A stretch of DNA of 64,000 nucleotides from an uncultured Tateyamaria sp. (GTDB lineage Bacteria > Pseudomonadota > Alphaproteobacteria > Rhodobacterales > Rhodobacteraceae). This document shows positions 31,057 to 41,291 of the stretch, piece by piece. Position 1 is the stretch's first letter. Every line of letters starts with the position of its first letter. The DNA lies in contig NZ_CANMEU010000002.1 of assembly GCF_947497045.1 (NCBI RefSeq), positions 496,001 through 560,000 of the forward strand, given 5' to 3'. The position numbers were made by a program, and so were the translations under genes. The notes beneath the pieces were generated by a model that saw only the letters and a list, made by a program, of their open reading frames with translations, made no database searches and had not been told where the DNA came from.

Positions 31057-32993
31057 GCGTCACCCTCATCCTCGAGCCGGACAAGCGCCGCCCCGGCCAC
31101 GACCTGATCGCCCGTCGCGGCGAGCACTTCGGCCACCACCCCGTCGCGCGCGGCAAGCAGGGCGTGTTCCATCTTCATCGCTTCGAGAACGGCCAACCTG
31201 TCGCCCTTGGCCACCAGCGCCCCTTCGGTTGCAAACACCGCCCTCAATACGCCGGGCATGGGGGCGAGGATCACATTGCCATCCCCGCCCACGCTCGCCG
31301 CGACATCCAGCGGGTCGATATGGGCATAGGTGATGCCATAGGCGTCAAACACGGTGGCCGTGCCCTCCGCGCAGGCCACCTCCGGAGCGGGATCGCCGTC
31401 GATGCGCCAGGTTCCATGCCGGCGCACGGCGGTCAGGGAATGCCCCCCAACCTGCCACTGCTGCGTGTCAGGTCCAAGAACCTGCACCTGCACGTCCAGA
31501 ACGTCATCCCCCCACTTCAGCCCAATCGTCTGGGTGTTCGCGCCCCAAAGGGTGAACCCGGCCATCAGCCCCGGCGCATCGAGCCGGGTCAGGGCCATGG
31601 CGGCAGCCACCGCGTGGCGGGCCTGCGGCGCGTTGACCGCCGTAAGATCGGCAAGATCACGCGCGATCAGCCCTGTGTCGACCTCGCCCCGACCGAAACC
31701 CGCGTGATCCGCAAGTGCGCCCAGAAAGGCGAGGTTCGTGACCGTGCCCGCCACCTGGGTGCCAGCCAAGGCCGCAGACAAGCGGCGCAAGGCCACGGCG
31801 CGGGTGGGGCCGTGCACAATCACCTTGGCAATCATCGGATCGTAAAACGGGCTGATCTCATCGCCTGCGCGCACCCCACTGTCGGCCCGCGCTGTTTCGG
31901 GGAACGCCAGATGGGTCAGTGTGCCGGTCGCGGGCAGAAACCCTGCGGGGACGTTTTCGGCATATAGGCGCGCCTCGAAAGCGTGGCCGTCGATGTGCAA
32001 TTCGTCTTGCGCCTTGGGCAACCCTTCGCCAGCGGCCACGCGCAATTGCCACTCGACCAGATCGACGCCCGTGATGGCCTCGGTCACGGGATGTTCGACC
32101 TGAAGACGGGTGTTCATCTCCATGAAAAAGAACCCGTCAGTGCGCAGGGGGCCGGACCCGTCCACGATGAATTCAACCGTGCCCGCGCCTTTGTAACCAA
32201 TGGCTTCGGCCGCTTTCACCGCCGCGTCACCCATGGCCGCACGCATCTGGGGCGTCATGCCGGGGGCCGGAGCCTCTTCGATCACTTTCTGGTGGCGGCG
32301 TTGCAGGGAACAGTCCCGCTCGAACAGGTGGACGGCGCGGGTGCCGTCGCCAAAGATCTGCACCTCGATATGGCGCGGATGGGTTACAAATTTCTCGACC
32401 AGCACATCCGGGTTGCCAAAGGCGGTCTTTGCCTCGGAGCGGGCGCTGGCCAGCGCGTCGGTAAAGCCCTCCGCCGCCTCAACCAGACGCATGCCCTTGC
32501 CCCCGCCCCCCGCGACGGCCTTGATCAGCACCGGATAGCCCATCTTGGCCGCTTCATCCGCCAGCAGCGCGTCATCCTGATCCGCCCCGTGATAGCCCGG
32601 CACGACCGGCACGCCCGCCTCAACCATCAGTATCTTCGCCGCATCCTTGAGACCCATGGCGCGGATGGCCTTGGCCGAGGGGCCGATAAAGGTGAGGCCC
32701 GCGGCCGCGACCGCTTCGACGAAATCCGGGTTCTCGGACAGAAAGCCATAGCCGGGATGGATCGCCCGCGCGCCCGTGTCCAATGCGGCCTGAATAATCA
32801 CATCACCGCGCAGATAGCTGTCAGCCGGGGCCGCGCCGCCGATATGGACCGCGCGGTCCGCCATCGCCACATGCTTGGCCTGCGCATCCGCGTCCGAATA
32901 GACGGCCACACAGGTCACCCCCATGGCCTGGGCCGTTTCCATCACACGGCACGCGATCTCGCCCCGGTTCGCAATCAGGATCGTGTCAAACAT
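31053..32993 (-). CDS. liuD: Methylcrotonyl-CoA carboxylase biotin-containing subunit
   Basis: MFDTILIANRGEIACRV, biotin carboxylase domain and biotinyl site VLEAMKMEH; SD GGAGAGG upstream of this start. Confidence 0.92.
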   Translation of the reverse strand: MFDTILIANRGEIACRVMETAQAMGVTCVAVYSDADAQAKHVAMADRAVHIGGAAPADSYLRGDVIIQAALDTGARAIHPGYGFLSENPDFVEAVAAAGLTFIGPSAKAIRAMGLKDAAKILMVEAGVPVVPGYHGADQDDALLADEAAKMGYPVLIKAVAGGGGKGMRLVEAAEGFTDALASARSEAKTAFGNPDVLVEKFVTHPRHIEVQIFGDGTRAVHLFERDCSLQRRHQKVIEEAPAPGMTPQMRAAMGDAAVKAAEAIGYKGAGTVEFIVDGSGPLRTDGFFFMEMNTRLQVEHPVTEAITGVDLVEWQLRVAAGEGLPKAQDELHIDGHAFEARLYAENVPAGFLPATGTLTHLAFPETARADSGVRAGDEISPFYDPMIAKVIVHGPTRAVALRRLSAALAGTQVAGTVTNLAFLGALADHAGFGRGEVDTGLIARDLADLTAVNAPQARHAVAAAMALTRLDAPGLMAGFTLWGANTQTIGLKWGDDVLDVQVQVLGPDTQQWQVGGHSLTAVRRHGTWRIDGDPAPEVACAEGTATVFDAYGITYAHIDPLDVAASVGGDGNVILAPMPGVLRAVFATEGALVAKGDRLAVLEAMKMEHALLAARDGVVAEVLAATGDQVVAGAALVRLEDEGDA

Positions 32994-33056
32994 GGGCGGC
33001 CTCTCCATTTTGCAAGGTCGGGATCATCAGTTTGCAAACTTTTCTCATGGCCCGCA

Positions 33057-34661
33057 TCACATCCGGAACACGCCAAAGCGTGTTTCCTCAATCGGGGCAT
33101 TCAGCGCCGCACTCAGCGACAGGAACAGCACATCGCGCGCCTTGCGCGGATCGATCACGCCGTCATCCCACAACCGGGCCGAGGCATAAAGCGGATGGGC
33201 CTGTTCCTCGAACATATCGATTGTGGGTTGCTTGAAGGCGGCCTCTTCCTCTACTGACCACGCGCCCCCGCCCCGCTCGATCGCGTCACGCTTGACGGTG
33301 GCCAGCACGCCTGCGGCTTGCGCGCCGCCCATGACCGAAATGCGACTATTGGGCCAGGACCACAGGAACCGGGGCGAATAGGCGCGCCCCGCCATCCCGT
33401 AATTGCCCGCCCCGAACGAGCCACCCACCAGCATCGTGACCTTTGGCACAGATGTGGTGGCAACAGCCGTGACCATCTTGGCCCCGTGCCGGGCGATCCC
33501 TTCGTTCTCGTATTGGCGCCCCACCATGAAGCCGGTGATATTTTGCAGGAACACCAAGGGGATACGGCGTTGCGAACAAAGTTCGATAAAATGCGCGCCC
33601 TTTTGGGCCGCTTCGGAAAACAGCACACCGTTGTTGGCGATGATGCCCACGGGGCAGCCCTTGATATGGGCGAACCCACAGACGAGTGTCTCGCCAAAGC
33701 GCGCCTTGAACGCATCAAAGCGCGACCCATCAACCAGCCGCGCGATCACCTCGTGAATGTCGTAAGGGGTGCGCAGATCGGCGGGGACCACGCCCAGAAT
33801 TTCGTCAGGGTCATAGGCGGGCGCTTCGGGCGATTGCCACTGCACGGTGGCGGGCTTGGTACGGTTCAGATGCCCCACGGCGCGGCGGGCCAGAGCGAGG
33901 GCATGGGCGTCATCCTCGGCCAGATAGTCAGCGACGCCCGACAGCCGCGTGTGTACGTCACCGCCGCCCAGATCCTCGGCGCTCACGACCTCGCCCGTCG
34001 CAGCCTTGACCAGCGGTGGCCCCGCCAGAAAGATCGTGCCCTGATCACGCACGATGATCGTCACATCCGACATCGCGGGCACATAGGCCCCTCCGGCGGT
34101 ACACGATCCCATCACCACGGCAATCTGCGCAATCCCCTTGGCCGACATTTGCGCCTGATTGAAAAAAATGCGCCCGAAATGATCACGGTCGGGAAACACC
34201 TCGTCCTGATTGGGCAGGTTCGCACCGCCGCTGTCGACGAGGTAGATGCAGGGCAGATGGTTCTGTTCCGCAATTTCCTGGGCGCGCAGGTGCTTTTTGA
34301 CGGTCATGGGGTAGTAGGTGCCGCCCTTCACCGTCGCATCGTTGCACAGGATCATCACGTCCTGTCCCATGACCTGCCCGATGCCCGCGATCACACCCGC
34401 ACAAGGGGCCGCACTGCCATAAAGGCCGTGCGCCGCCGTCGCGCCCACCTCAAGAAACGGGCTGCCGGGATCAAGCAGGTTGGCGACCCGGTCACGGGGC
34501 AGCATCTTGCCCCGGCTCAAATGCCGTTCGCGGGATTTTTCACCACCCCCCATCGCGGCAGCCTGCGCAGCGGTCTGTACGTCCTTCAGCGCGGCAAGAT
34601 GGGCGGCCGTATTGGCCTTGAACGCCTCTGATGAGGGCAGCGCCTGCGAGGTGAGTTTCAT
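33057..34661 (-). CDS. liuB: Methylcrotonyl-CoA carboxylase carboxyltransferase subunit
   Basis: Carboxyltransferase motifs ([38 protein letters not shown]). Confidence 0.92.
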   Translation of the reverse strand: MKLTSQALPSSEAFKANTAAHLAALKDVQTAAQAAAMGGGEKSRERHLSRGKMLPRDRVANLLDPGSPFLEVGATAAHGLYGSAAPCAGVIAGIGQVMGQDVMILCNDATVKGGTYYPMTVKKHLRAQEIAEQNHLPCIYLVDSGGANLPNQDEVFPDRDHFGRIFFNQAQMSAKGIAQIAVVMGSCTAGGAYVPAMSDVTIIVRDQGTIFLAGPPLVKAATGEVVSAEDLGGGDVHTRLSGVADYLAEDDAHALALARRAVGHLNRTKPATVQWQSPEAPAYDPDEILGVVPADLRTPYDIHEVIARLVDGSRFDAFKARFGETLVCGFAHIKGCPVGIIANNGVLFSEAAQKGAHFIELCSQRRIPLVFLQNITGFMVGRQYENEGIARHGAKMVTAVATTSVPKVTMLVGGSFGAGNYGMAGRAYSPRFLWSWPNSRISVMGGAQAAGVLATVKRDAIERGGGAWSVEEEAAFKQPTIDMFEEQAHPLYASARLWDDGVIDPRKARDVLFLSLSAALNAPIEETRFGVFRM

Positions 34662-36130
34662 GGTCTGTCTCCGATTTCCGCGGCGGCGCGGGCTTTGAGT
34701 TCTTTGCGGATCACCTTGCCGGTGACCGTCATGGGCAATTCATTCAAAAAGGTGATTTCCCTTGGGTATGAATAGCTTGCAAGGCGCTCTTTCACAAAGT
34801 CGCGCAATATGTCCGCTGTCACGTCTGCGTCCGGCTTGCGCACGACATAGGCTTTGACGATTTCGGTGCGCAACGGGTCGGGTTTGCCGACGACCCCCAC
34901 CGTGGCCACGTCCGGATGGGTCAGCAGACAATCCTCGATCTCGGCGGGGCCGATGCGGTAGCCCGCCGAAGTAATCACATCATCATCGCGCCCGACAAAG
35001 CGGATGTCGGGGCCGTCCTTCTGCCCGCGATCTCCGGTCAGCATCCAATCACCTCGGAACTTGGCAGCCGTTTCGTCCGCGCGGTTCCAATATTCCAGCA
35101 TCATGGATGGGGCACCGCGCCGCACGGCGATATCACCCTCATCTGCCGTTATTTCCCCATCCATATCAATTACTTCGACGTCAAACCCCGGCACGGCCCG
35201 CCCCATGTAGCCGGGGCGCACTGGAAGGCGGGCCGCGCAGTTTGAGACGACCATATTGCACTCGGTCTGGCCGTAAAATTCATTGATGGTCAGCCCAAGC
35301 GCGTTCTGACCCCACGCGAGCATCTCGGCCCCAAGCGGCTCCCCCCCGCTGGCGACAGAGCGCAGACCGGGAATGCGGGCGTCCGCGGTCTTGAGCATAC
35401 GCAAGGCAGTTGGTGGAAAAAATACATTTTTAACAGCAACTTGTCGGGTGATATTCATGCACTGCTCTGGGTCAAATTTCCCTATCCGGGCCGCGACTAC
35501 AGGCACCCCAAGTACAAGCCCCGGCATCAGCACATCAAACAGCCCGCCTATCCACGCCCAGTCCGCAGGGGTCCACAGGCAATCGCCCGGCTGACCAAGG
35601 TCATCATGGCTGAGGCTGACGCCCGGTACGTGCCCATCGAGCACCCCGTGACCATGCAACGCGCCCTTGGGTGTGCCGGTCGTGCCGGAGGTGTAGATCA
35701 ACACGGCGGGCGTGTCCGAAGTGGCCTGCGCAAACGGCACAGCTGCCCCCACAATACCCACCGCGCTTGCCTCCCAGCACTCTGCCAGTCCTCCCACCAA
35801 AGCCGCACCTTCAGCATCACTCAGCACAAGGTCAACCCCGGCATCCGACATGCGGGACGCGAGTGCTTCATGCTTGAAGAGTTTGAACAAAGGCACTGAA
35901 ATCGCACCGATTTTCCAGATCGCCAGATGTGCTGCTGCGCACCATGGGGACTGCGACAGCAGCACGCCAACCCGGTCGCCCGGTGCCACGCGATCCATCA
36001 GGGCGCGCGCCAGCCCGTTCGTCATCTCTGTCAGCGCGCCCGTGGTCACGTCACGGCGCGCACCATCCGTCAGATCGATGATCGCGAGCGTCTCGGCAGG
36101 ATGCGACAAGCATTGCGCGGCCATGTTCAT
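34658..36130 (-). CDS. AMP-binding acyl-CoA synthetase
   Basis: [18 protein letters not shown]-terminal [24 protein letters not shown]. Confidence 0.9.
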   Translation of the reverse strand: MNMAAQCLSHPAETLAIIDLTDGARRDVTTGALTEMTNGLARALMDRVAPGDRVGVLLSQSPWCAAAHLAIWKIGAISVPLFKLFKHEALASRMSDAGVDLVLSDAEGAALVGGLAECWEASAVGIVGAAVPFAQATSDTPAVLIYTSGTTGTPKGALHGHGVLDGHVPGVSLSHDDLGQPGDCLWTPADWAWIGGLFDVLMPGLVLGVPVVAARIGKFDPEQCMNITRQVAVKNVFFPPTALRMLKTADARIPGLRSVASGGEPLGAEMLAWGQNALGLTINEFYGQTECNMVVSNCAARLPVRPGYMGRAVPGFDVEVIDMDGEITADEGDIAVRRGAPSMMLEYWNRADETAAKFRGDWMLTGDRGQKDGPDIRFVGRDDDVITSAGYRIGPAEIEDCLLTHPDVATVGVVGKPDPLRTEIVKAYVVRKPDADVTADILRDFVKERLASYSYPREITFLNELPMTVTGKVIRKELKARAAAEIGDRP

Positions 36131-36402
36131 ATGCCGTCCTCCGGTGCGATCCGTACGGTGCCAAGACGGTCCACATGATACATGATCTCACCGCAGCGCA
36201 CCTGAAATACCACCTGCCCCGTACCTGCCCAACCAAGGCAGTCCGCGACTGTGCCGCCGTGCCTGGCCACATGCTGTGCAGCCACGGCGTTGATCACATC
36301 CGTTGCGTCCAGATCCAGCTGGCGCTGGCCAAGCCAGTAGCCCCCAAGGGCCGCAACCAGCACGAGGCTGGCCGTGGTGATCAGGACCGGGCGTGGCATC
36401 AC
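36127..36402 (-). CDS. Small membrane-anchored protein, unknown function
   Basis: 91 aa with N-terminal TM; overlaps both neighbours by 4 nt. Confidence 0.6.
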   Translation of the reverse strand: MMPRPVLITTASLVLVAALGGYWLGQRQLDLDATDVINAVAAQHVARHGGTVADCLGWAGTGQVVFQVRCGEIMYHVDRLGTVRIAPEDGI

Positions 36403-37562
36403 CCCATCGCCGTGACCAGTTCGCGCCCCACGAGCATCCGCCGGATTTCAGACGTGCCTGCCCCGATCTCCATCAACTTGGCGTCACGGAAAATACGGGC
36501 CACGGGTGCATCATTCAGGAACCCGGCCCCGCCCATCGCCTGCACCGCCTGATGCGCCTGGCTCATCGCGGCCTCCGAGGCATAAAGGCAGCAGGCCGCC
36601 GCATCCTGCCGTGTGACCGTGCCGCGATCACAGGCCTTGGCAACTTCGTAGACATAGGCGCGCGCCGAATTCATCGCCGTGTACATATCCGCAATCTTGC
36701 CCTGCATCAGCTGGAATGATCCGATGGGCTGGCCGAACTGGCGGCGTTCGGACAGGTAGGGCATGATTTCGTCCATGCAGGCAGCCATGATGCCAAGGCC
36801 GATGCCCGCCAGCACGACCCGTTCGTAATCCAGACCGGACATCAGCACAGACACGCCCCGCCCTTCTTCACCCAGCACGTTGTCAAAGGGGACTTCGACG
36901 TCTTCAAAGATCAGTTCGGCCGTGTTCGAGCCGCGCATCCCCAGCTTGTCAAAATGGGGCGAGGTCGAAAAACCCTTCATCGACTTTTCGATGAGGAATG
37001 CGGTGATGCCCTTGGGGCCCGCCTCGGGCTCGGTCTTGGCATAGACCACCAGCGTGTCCGCATCGGGGCCGTTGGTGATCCAGTATTTGGTGCCGTTCAG
37101 GATGTAGCGGTCGTTGCGCTTTTCCGCGTTCAGTTTCATGGAGACCACGTCCGATCCGGCCCCCGCTTCGGACATGGCAAGTGCGCCTACATGGGCACCA
37201 CTGACCAGCCCCGGCAGGTATCGCGCTTTTTGAGCGGGCGATCCGTTCAGGCTGATTTGATTAACGCACAGGTTGGAATGCGCACCATAGCTAAGGGAAA
37301 CCGAGGCGCTTGCCCGCGCCAGCTCCTCGACCGCCACCGTATGCGCGACATAGCCCATGCCCGCGCCGCCAAACTCTTCATCCACCGTGATACCAAGCAG
37401 GCCAAGCGCACCCATTTCGGGCCAGAGTTCGGGGGGAAAGGTGTTGGTCTGATCAATTCTGGCCGCCATCGGTTTGACCCGATCCTGCGCCCACCGATGC
37501 ACCATCTCGCGCAGCGCATTCACATCCTCGCCCAGATCAAACGTCATGGAATGGGTGAACAT
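36399..37562 (-). CDS. liuA: Isovaleryl-CoA dehydrogenase
   Basis: Acyl-CoA dehydrogenase motifs ([36 protein letters not shown]); start [14 protein letters not shown]. Confidence 0.92.
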   Translation of the reverse strand: MFTHSMTFDLGEDVNALREMVHRWAQDRVKPMAARIDQTNTFPPELWPEMGALGLLGITVDEEFGGAGMGYVAHTVAVEELARASASVSLSYGAHSNLCVNQISLNGSPAQKARYLPGLVSGAHVGALAMSEAGAGSDVVSMKLNAEKRNDRYILNGTKYWITNGPDADTLVVYAKTEPEAGPKGITAFLIEKSMKGFSTSPHFDKLGMRGSNTAELIFEDVEVPFDNVLGEEGRGVSVLMSGLDYERVVLAGIGLGIMAACMDEIMPYLSERRQFGQPIGSFQLMQGKIADMYTAMNSARAYVYEVAKACDRGTVTRQDAAACCLYASEAAMSQAHQAVQAMGGAGFLNDAPVARIFRDAKLMEIGAGTSEIRRMLVGRELVTAMG

Positions 37563-37578
37563 TGCGCGCCTCCCTGCT

Positions 37579-37602
37579 TTTAATGAACACTTGTTCATTA
37601 AA
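37579..37602. promoter_or_regulatory. Perfect inverted repeat TTTAATGAACA-CT-TGTTCATTAAA, putative repressor operator for liuA
   Basis: 11-bp perfect arms, 2-bp spacer; overlaps the candidate -10 and initiation region. Confidence 0.65.
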
Positions 37603-37629
37603 TATATGCCCGCCACTCTTGTCTGTCGA
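37601..37629 (-). promoter_or_regulatory. Candidate sigma70-type liuA promoter (-35 TCGACA, 17-bp spacer, -10 TATATT)
   Basis: Minus strand TCGACA-GACAAGAGTGGCGGGCA-TATATT. Confidence 0.5.
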
Positions 37630-37847
37630 GCGTTCTTTCGTCTCAAGCGGAACCAAGCCGCCACACCCGCACATTCTCCCGTTGCGGTTACCGATCCAGA
37701 CGCGAATGGCGGGGACGTGTTTTCCGCCTCGCGTCCCATCATTTTCAAGAGGTTTCGGGTCAAACACATCTTTGATCAGCGCAATGACGCGTTGAACGAT
37801 GCAGCCCGTGGTCGCGAGACCCTGCGCAGTTCAGCGAAGGTGTCGCT

Positions 37848-39053
37848 TTATTCCGCGACGGCCGTCAACTGATAGACGGCCGAGACTTCGGACCGGATGA
37901 TCCGCGCGATAAGGGCGCAATCCTCAAGGCTGAAGGTCAGTGGAACCCGCATATCAACCACCCCGGCGAGGATGCGGTCGCTGGCGGCCATCGGTGCGGA
38001 CGGGGCATAACGCCAACTGTCATAGCGGCTGGTAAAGGCCACAGGTTCGGGCGCCCCAAACCATTTAAGCTCGACCCCGCGTGCCTTGCAGCGGTCAATC
38101 ACCTCGACCACCCGATCCGCCGCCCAGTCCAGCAACAGAAACTGAATGGAAGAGCCGACGATGGTTTCCTTCTCGTGTCGTTCAACGATGTGCAGACCGG
38201 GCGTGTTGCGCAATCCGGCTTCAAGCGCATAGTATCGTTCGTTCCAGCGGGCGCATTGCGTTGCCAGGTCGGCCACTTGCGGACGCAGGATGGCGGCGCG
38301 CAGGTTATCCATCCGCCCCGAGATATTGGGCGTGGTGTATTTCAGATCGGCAAAGGCCTCGGGCGGGGGGGCCGCGAGGTGGCGTTCGAACAGCATGTAG
38401 CTGCCGGATAACATGACGGATTTTGCAGCCAGATGCGGATCGTCCGTCACCAGAAATCCGCCCTCGCCCGAATTGACGTGTTTGTAGGTCTGACAGGAAT
38501 AGCAGCCGATCACACCATGTCGCCCAGATGGCACCCCGTGCCAGGCCGCTCCCATGGTGTGTGCGCAATCCTCGACCACTTGCACACCTGCCGCGTCACA
38601 CATCGCCATCAACCGATCCATGTCACAAATGTGCCCGCGCATATGACTGAGCAGCAGGACGCGGGCTTGGTCCAGCTTGGCTGCGAGATCATCAAGGTCG
38701 ATGGTCAGCCCTTCGGTCACGCCCACGAAGACCGGGGTCGCGCCCACGGACGCAATCGCACCCGGCACCGGCGCAAGCGTGAACGCATTGGACAACACCC
38801 TGTCACCCGGACCCACGCCAAGGGCCCGCAGGGCGGTCCCCATCGCATAGCCACCCGAGGCAACGGCAAGGCAGTATTTCGCCCCCACGGTGGCCGCAAA
38901 TTCCTGTTCCAGCAGCGCGGTTTCGGACAGCTCGTCAGGGGCCGTGTTGTAGCGGTGCAAACGCCCATGGCGCAGGACAGCAAGTGCTGCTGCAATCCCG
39001 GCCTCGGGGATGGGGTCTTGCTGTGTGAAGCTGCCGGTAAATCGTTCTGTCAT
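37848..39053 (-). CDS. DegT/DnrJ/EryC1/StrS-family PLP-dependent aminotransferase
   Basis: LSHMRGHICDMDRL, VVEDCAHTMGAAWHG, CYSCQTYKHVNSGEGGFLVT (PLP lysine region). Confidence 0.85.
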   Translation of the reverse strand: MTERFTGSFTQQDPIPEAGIAAALAVLRHGRLHRYNTAPDELSETALLEQEFAATVGAKYCLAVASGGYAMGTALRALGVGPGDRVLSNAFTLAPVPGAIASVGATPVFVGVTEGLTIDLDDLAAKLDQARVLLLSHMRGHICDMDRLMAMCDAAGVQVVEDCAHTMGAAWHGVPSGRHGVIGCYSCQTYKHVNSGEGGFLVTDDPHLAAKSVMLSGSYMLFERHLAAPPPEAFADLKYTTPNISGRMDNLRAAILRPQVADLATQCARWNERYYALEAGLRNTPGLHIVERHEKETIVGSSIQFLLLDWAADRVVEVIDRCKARGVELKWFGAPEPVAFTSRYDSWRYAPSAPMAASDRILAGVVDMRVPLTFSLEDCALIARIIRSEVSAVYQLTAVAE

Positions 39054-39135
39054 GGCTTATGTCTGCTGGAGATCGCGGGGGTGCGTCAAGGCAAAGGCGC
39101 GCGATTTGAGGCTTTGAAATCGGGGCTGTCGTTTC

Positions 39136-39798
39136 CTAGCGACCCAAAAGGGCAGCGGCGACGGATGGCAGGGCTGCAAAATCCTCTAGCAAGGCTTCGG
39201 GCTCAAGCGCCACCATATCCTCGCCCGAGGGGCCAAATGTCACCAGCACCGACGGGACTCCGGCAGCACGCGCGGTGTTGCGATCCGTATCGCTGTCACC
39301 CACCAGAAGGCAGGCGCGCGGATCAACGCCAAGACGGCGGGTCGCCTCGAACAGCGGTTCGGGGTCGGGTTTGCGCACCGGCAGCGTATCAGCCCCGACC
39401 AGACTGCCAAAGGCATCCCGCACGCCAAGGTCGCGCAGCAGCTGTTCTGCCAACCCTTCGGGTTTGTTGGTGCAAATGCCCACTGCGTGGCCCTGGGATT
39501 TCAACGTCTCGACGGCGGCCATCGCACCGGGATAGATCACGGTGTGGGTGGAAATGTCGGCCCCATACGCCTCAAGCAACATGTGGTAGTAGCGATCAAT
39601 TGTCGCCTCCTCCATCTGACCGACGCGCATCAGACCGGCGCGCAACATCGCACGCCCCCCGCGCAAGGCCACACCCGCATCCGTTGGTCCCAGCACATCC
39701 CCCAACCCCATATCGCGGAAACACACGTTCGCAGCGGCCAGCAAATCCCCGCTTGTATCCGCCAACGTCCCGTCCAGATCGAAAATCACCGCTGTCAT
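39136..39798 (-). CDS. gph: HAD-family phosphoglycolate phosphatase
   Basis: MTAVIFDLDGTLADTSGDLLAAAN, LLVGDSDTDRNTARAAGVP. Confidence 0.85.
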   Translation of the reverse strand: MTAVIFDLDGTLADTSGDLLAAANVCFRDMGLGDVLGPTDAGVALRGGRAMLRAGLMRVGQMEEATIDRYYHMLLEAYGADISTHTVIYPGAMAAVETLKSQGHAVGICTNKPEGLAEQLLRDLGVRDAFGSLVGADTLPVRKPDPEPLFEATRRLGVDPRACLLVGDSDTDRNTARAAGVPSVLVTFGPSGEDMVALEPEALLEDFAALPSVAAALLGR

Positions 39799-39942
39799 GC
39801 CCGTCTCCCTTCGGCGGATGGTTGCCGCCGTGATGTTGCAACCCGCAATCTTGTTTGATGGGGCCTGCGCTTGCGTGTGCGCGTCCAGCGGATAAACAGG
39901 GCGCAACAAAAAGACAAAGAGATTTGGCCAAAGAGGCATTCT

Positions 39943-41289
39943 ATGAGCGTTGCATTAGTCATTCTGGCCGCAGGCAAGGGCACACGGATGAAGTCGGATC
40001 TGCCCAAGGTGCTGCATCCCATTGCGGGCGCACCGATGCTGCATCACGCGATGCGCGCGGGGGCCGTGCTGGAACCCGAGCGCACAATCGTTGTCGCCGG
40101 GCATGGCGTGGATCAGGTGCGGGCTGCCGCGTTGGATTTTGACGCCGAAGCACAGGTGGTGTTGCAGGCCGAACAGTTAGGCACCGGGCATGCCGCGGCG
40201 CAGGCCCGTGATGCTTTGGCGGGCTTTGAGGGGCTCGCCATTGTCCTGTTCGGCGACACCCCCTTCATCAGCCCCGAAACACTGGAAACGCTGGTCGCCT
40301 CCGAGGCGGATGTCACGGTGCTGGGGTTCGAGGCTGCGGATCCGGGTCGCTATGGCCGTTTGATCATGGACGGCGATCAGCTTGCGCGCATCGTCGAATT
40401 CAAGGACGCCACCGAGGACGAACGCGCGGTGACCCTGTGCAACTCTGGTGTGCTGGCAGCCCCGGCACCGTTGCTGCTGGAGTTGCTGTCGCAGGTCAGC
40501 AATGACAACGCCCAAGGCGAATATTACCTGACCGACCTGCCCGCCCTCGCCCGCGCTCAGGGGCGCAGGGTGGGTGTAGTCGAATGTGCCGAAGCCGAGA
40601 CCCTTGGCATCAACAGCCGCGCCGAACTGGCCGCCGCCAATGCGCTGTTTCAGGCAAAGGCACGCGCGCAGTTGATCGAAGACGGGGTTGCCTTCATGGC
40701 CCCCGACACTGTCTTTTTGTCGCTGGACACCACCATCGGGCGGGACGCGGTAATCGAACCCAATGTGGTCTTTGGTCCCGGCGTCACGGTCGAAACCGGC
40801 GCCACCGTCCGCGCCTTTTCGCATCTGGAGGGGTGTCATGTGTCGCGCGACGCCATCGTGGGCCCCTATGCCCGCCTGCGCCCGGGTGCCGAACTGGCCG
40901 AGGGCGTGCGCGTGGGCAACTTTGTCGAGGTGAAAAACGCCACGTTGGATAGCGGGGCCAAGATCAACCACCTCAGCTATATCGGCGACGCTTTTGTCGG
41001 GGCCGGGGCGAATGTCGGGGCCGGGGCGATCACCTGCAATTATGACGGCGTGATGAAGCACCGGACCGAGATTGGCGCGCGCGCCTTTATCGGGTCCAAT
41101 ACCATGCTGGTCGCGCCCGTCTCTATCGGGGCCGAGGCGATGACCGCATCAGGCTCGGTGATCACCTCTGACGTGGAAGATGGCGCGCTGGCATTGGGCC
41201 GTGCGCCGCAGGTGGAAAAACCCGGCATGGCACGCAAATTGTTCGACATGTTAAAGGCTCAAAAGGCCAAGCAAAGCAGAGGCAGCTGA
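39943..41289 (+). CDS. glmU: Bifunctional GlcNAc-1-P uridylyltransferase / glucosamine-1-P acetyltransferase
   Basis: MSVALVILAAGKGTRMKSDLPKVLHPIAG and left-handed beta-helix acetyltransferase domain. Confidence 0.95.
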   Translation: MSVALVILAAGKGTRMKSDLPKVLHPIAGAPMLHHAMRAGAVLEPERTIVVAGHGVDQVRAAALDFDAEAQVVLQAEQLGTGHAAAQARDALAGFEGLAIVLFGDTPFISPETLETLVASEADVTVLGFEAADPGRYGRLIMDGDQLARIVEFKDATEDERAVTLCNSGVLAAPAPLLLELLSQVSNDNAQGEYYLTDLPALARAQGRRVGVVECAEAETLGINSRAELAAANALFQAKARAQLIEDGVAFMAPDTVFLSLDTTIGRDAVIEPNVVFGPGVTVETGATVRAFSHLEGCHVSRDAIVGPYARLRPGAELAEGVRVGNFVEVKNATLDSGAKINHLSYIGDAFVGAGANVGAGAITCNYDGVMKHRTEIGARAFIGSNTMLVAPVSIGAEAMTASGSVITSDVEDGALALGRAPQVEKPGMARKLFDMLKAQKAKQSRGS

Positions 41290-41291
41290 AA

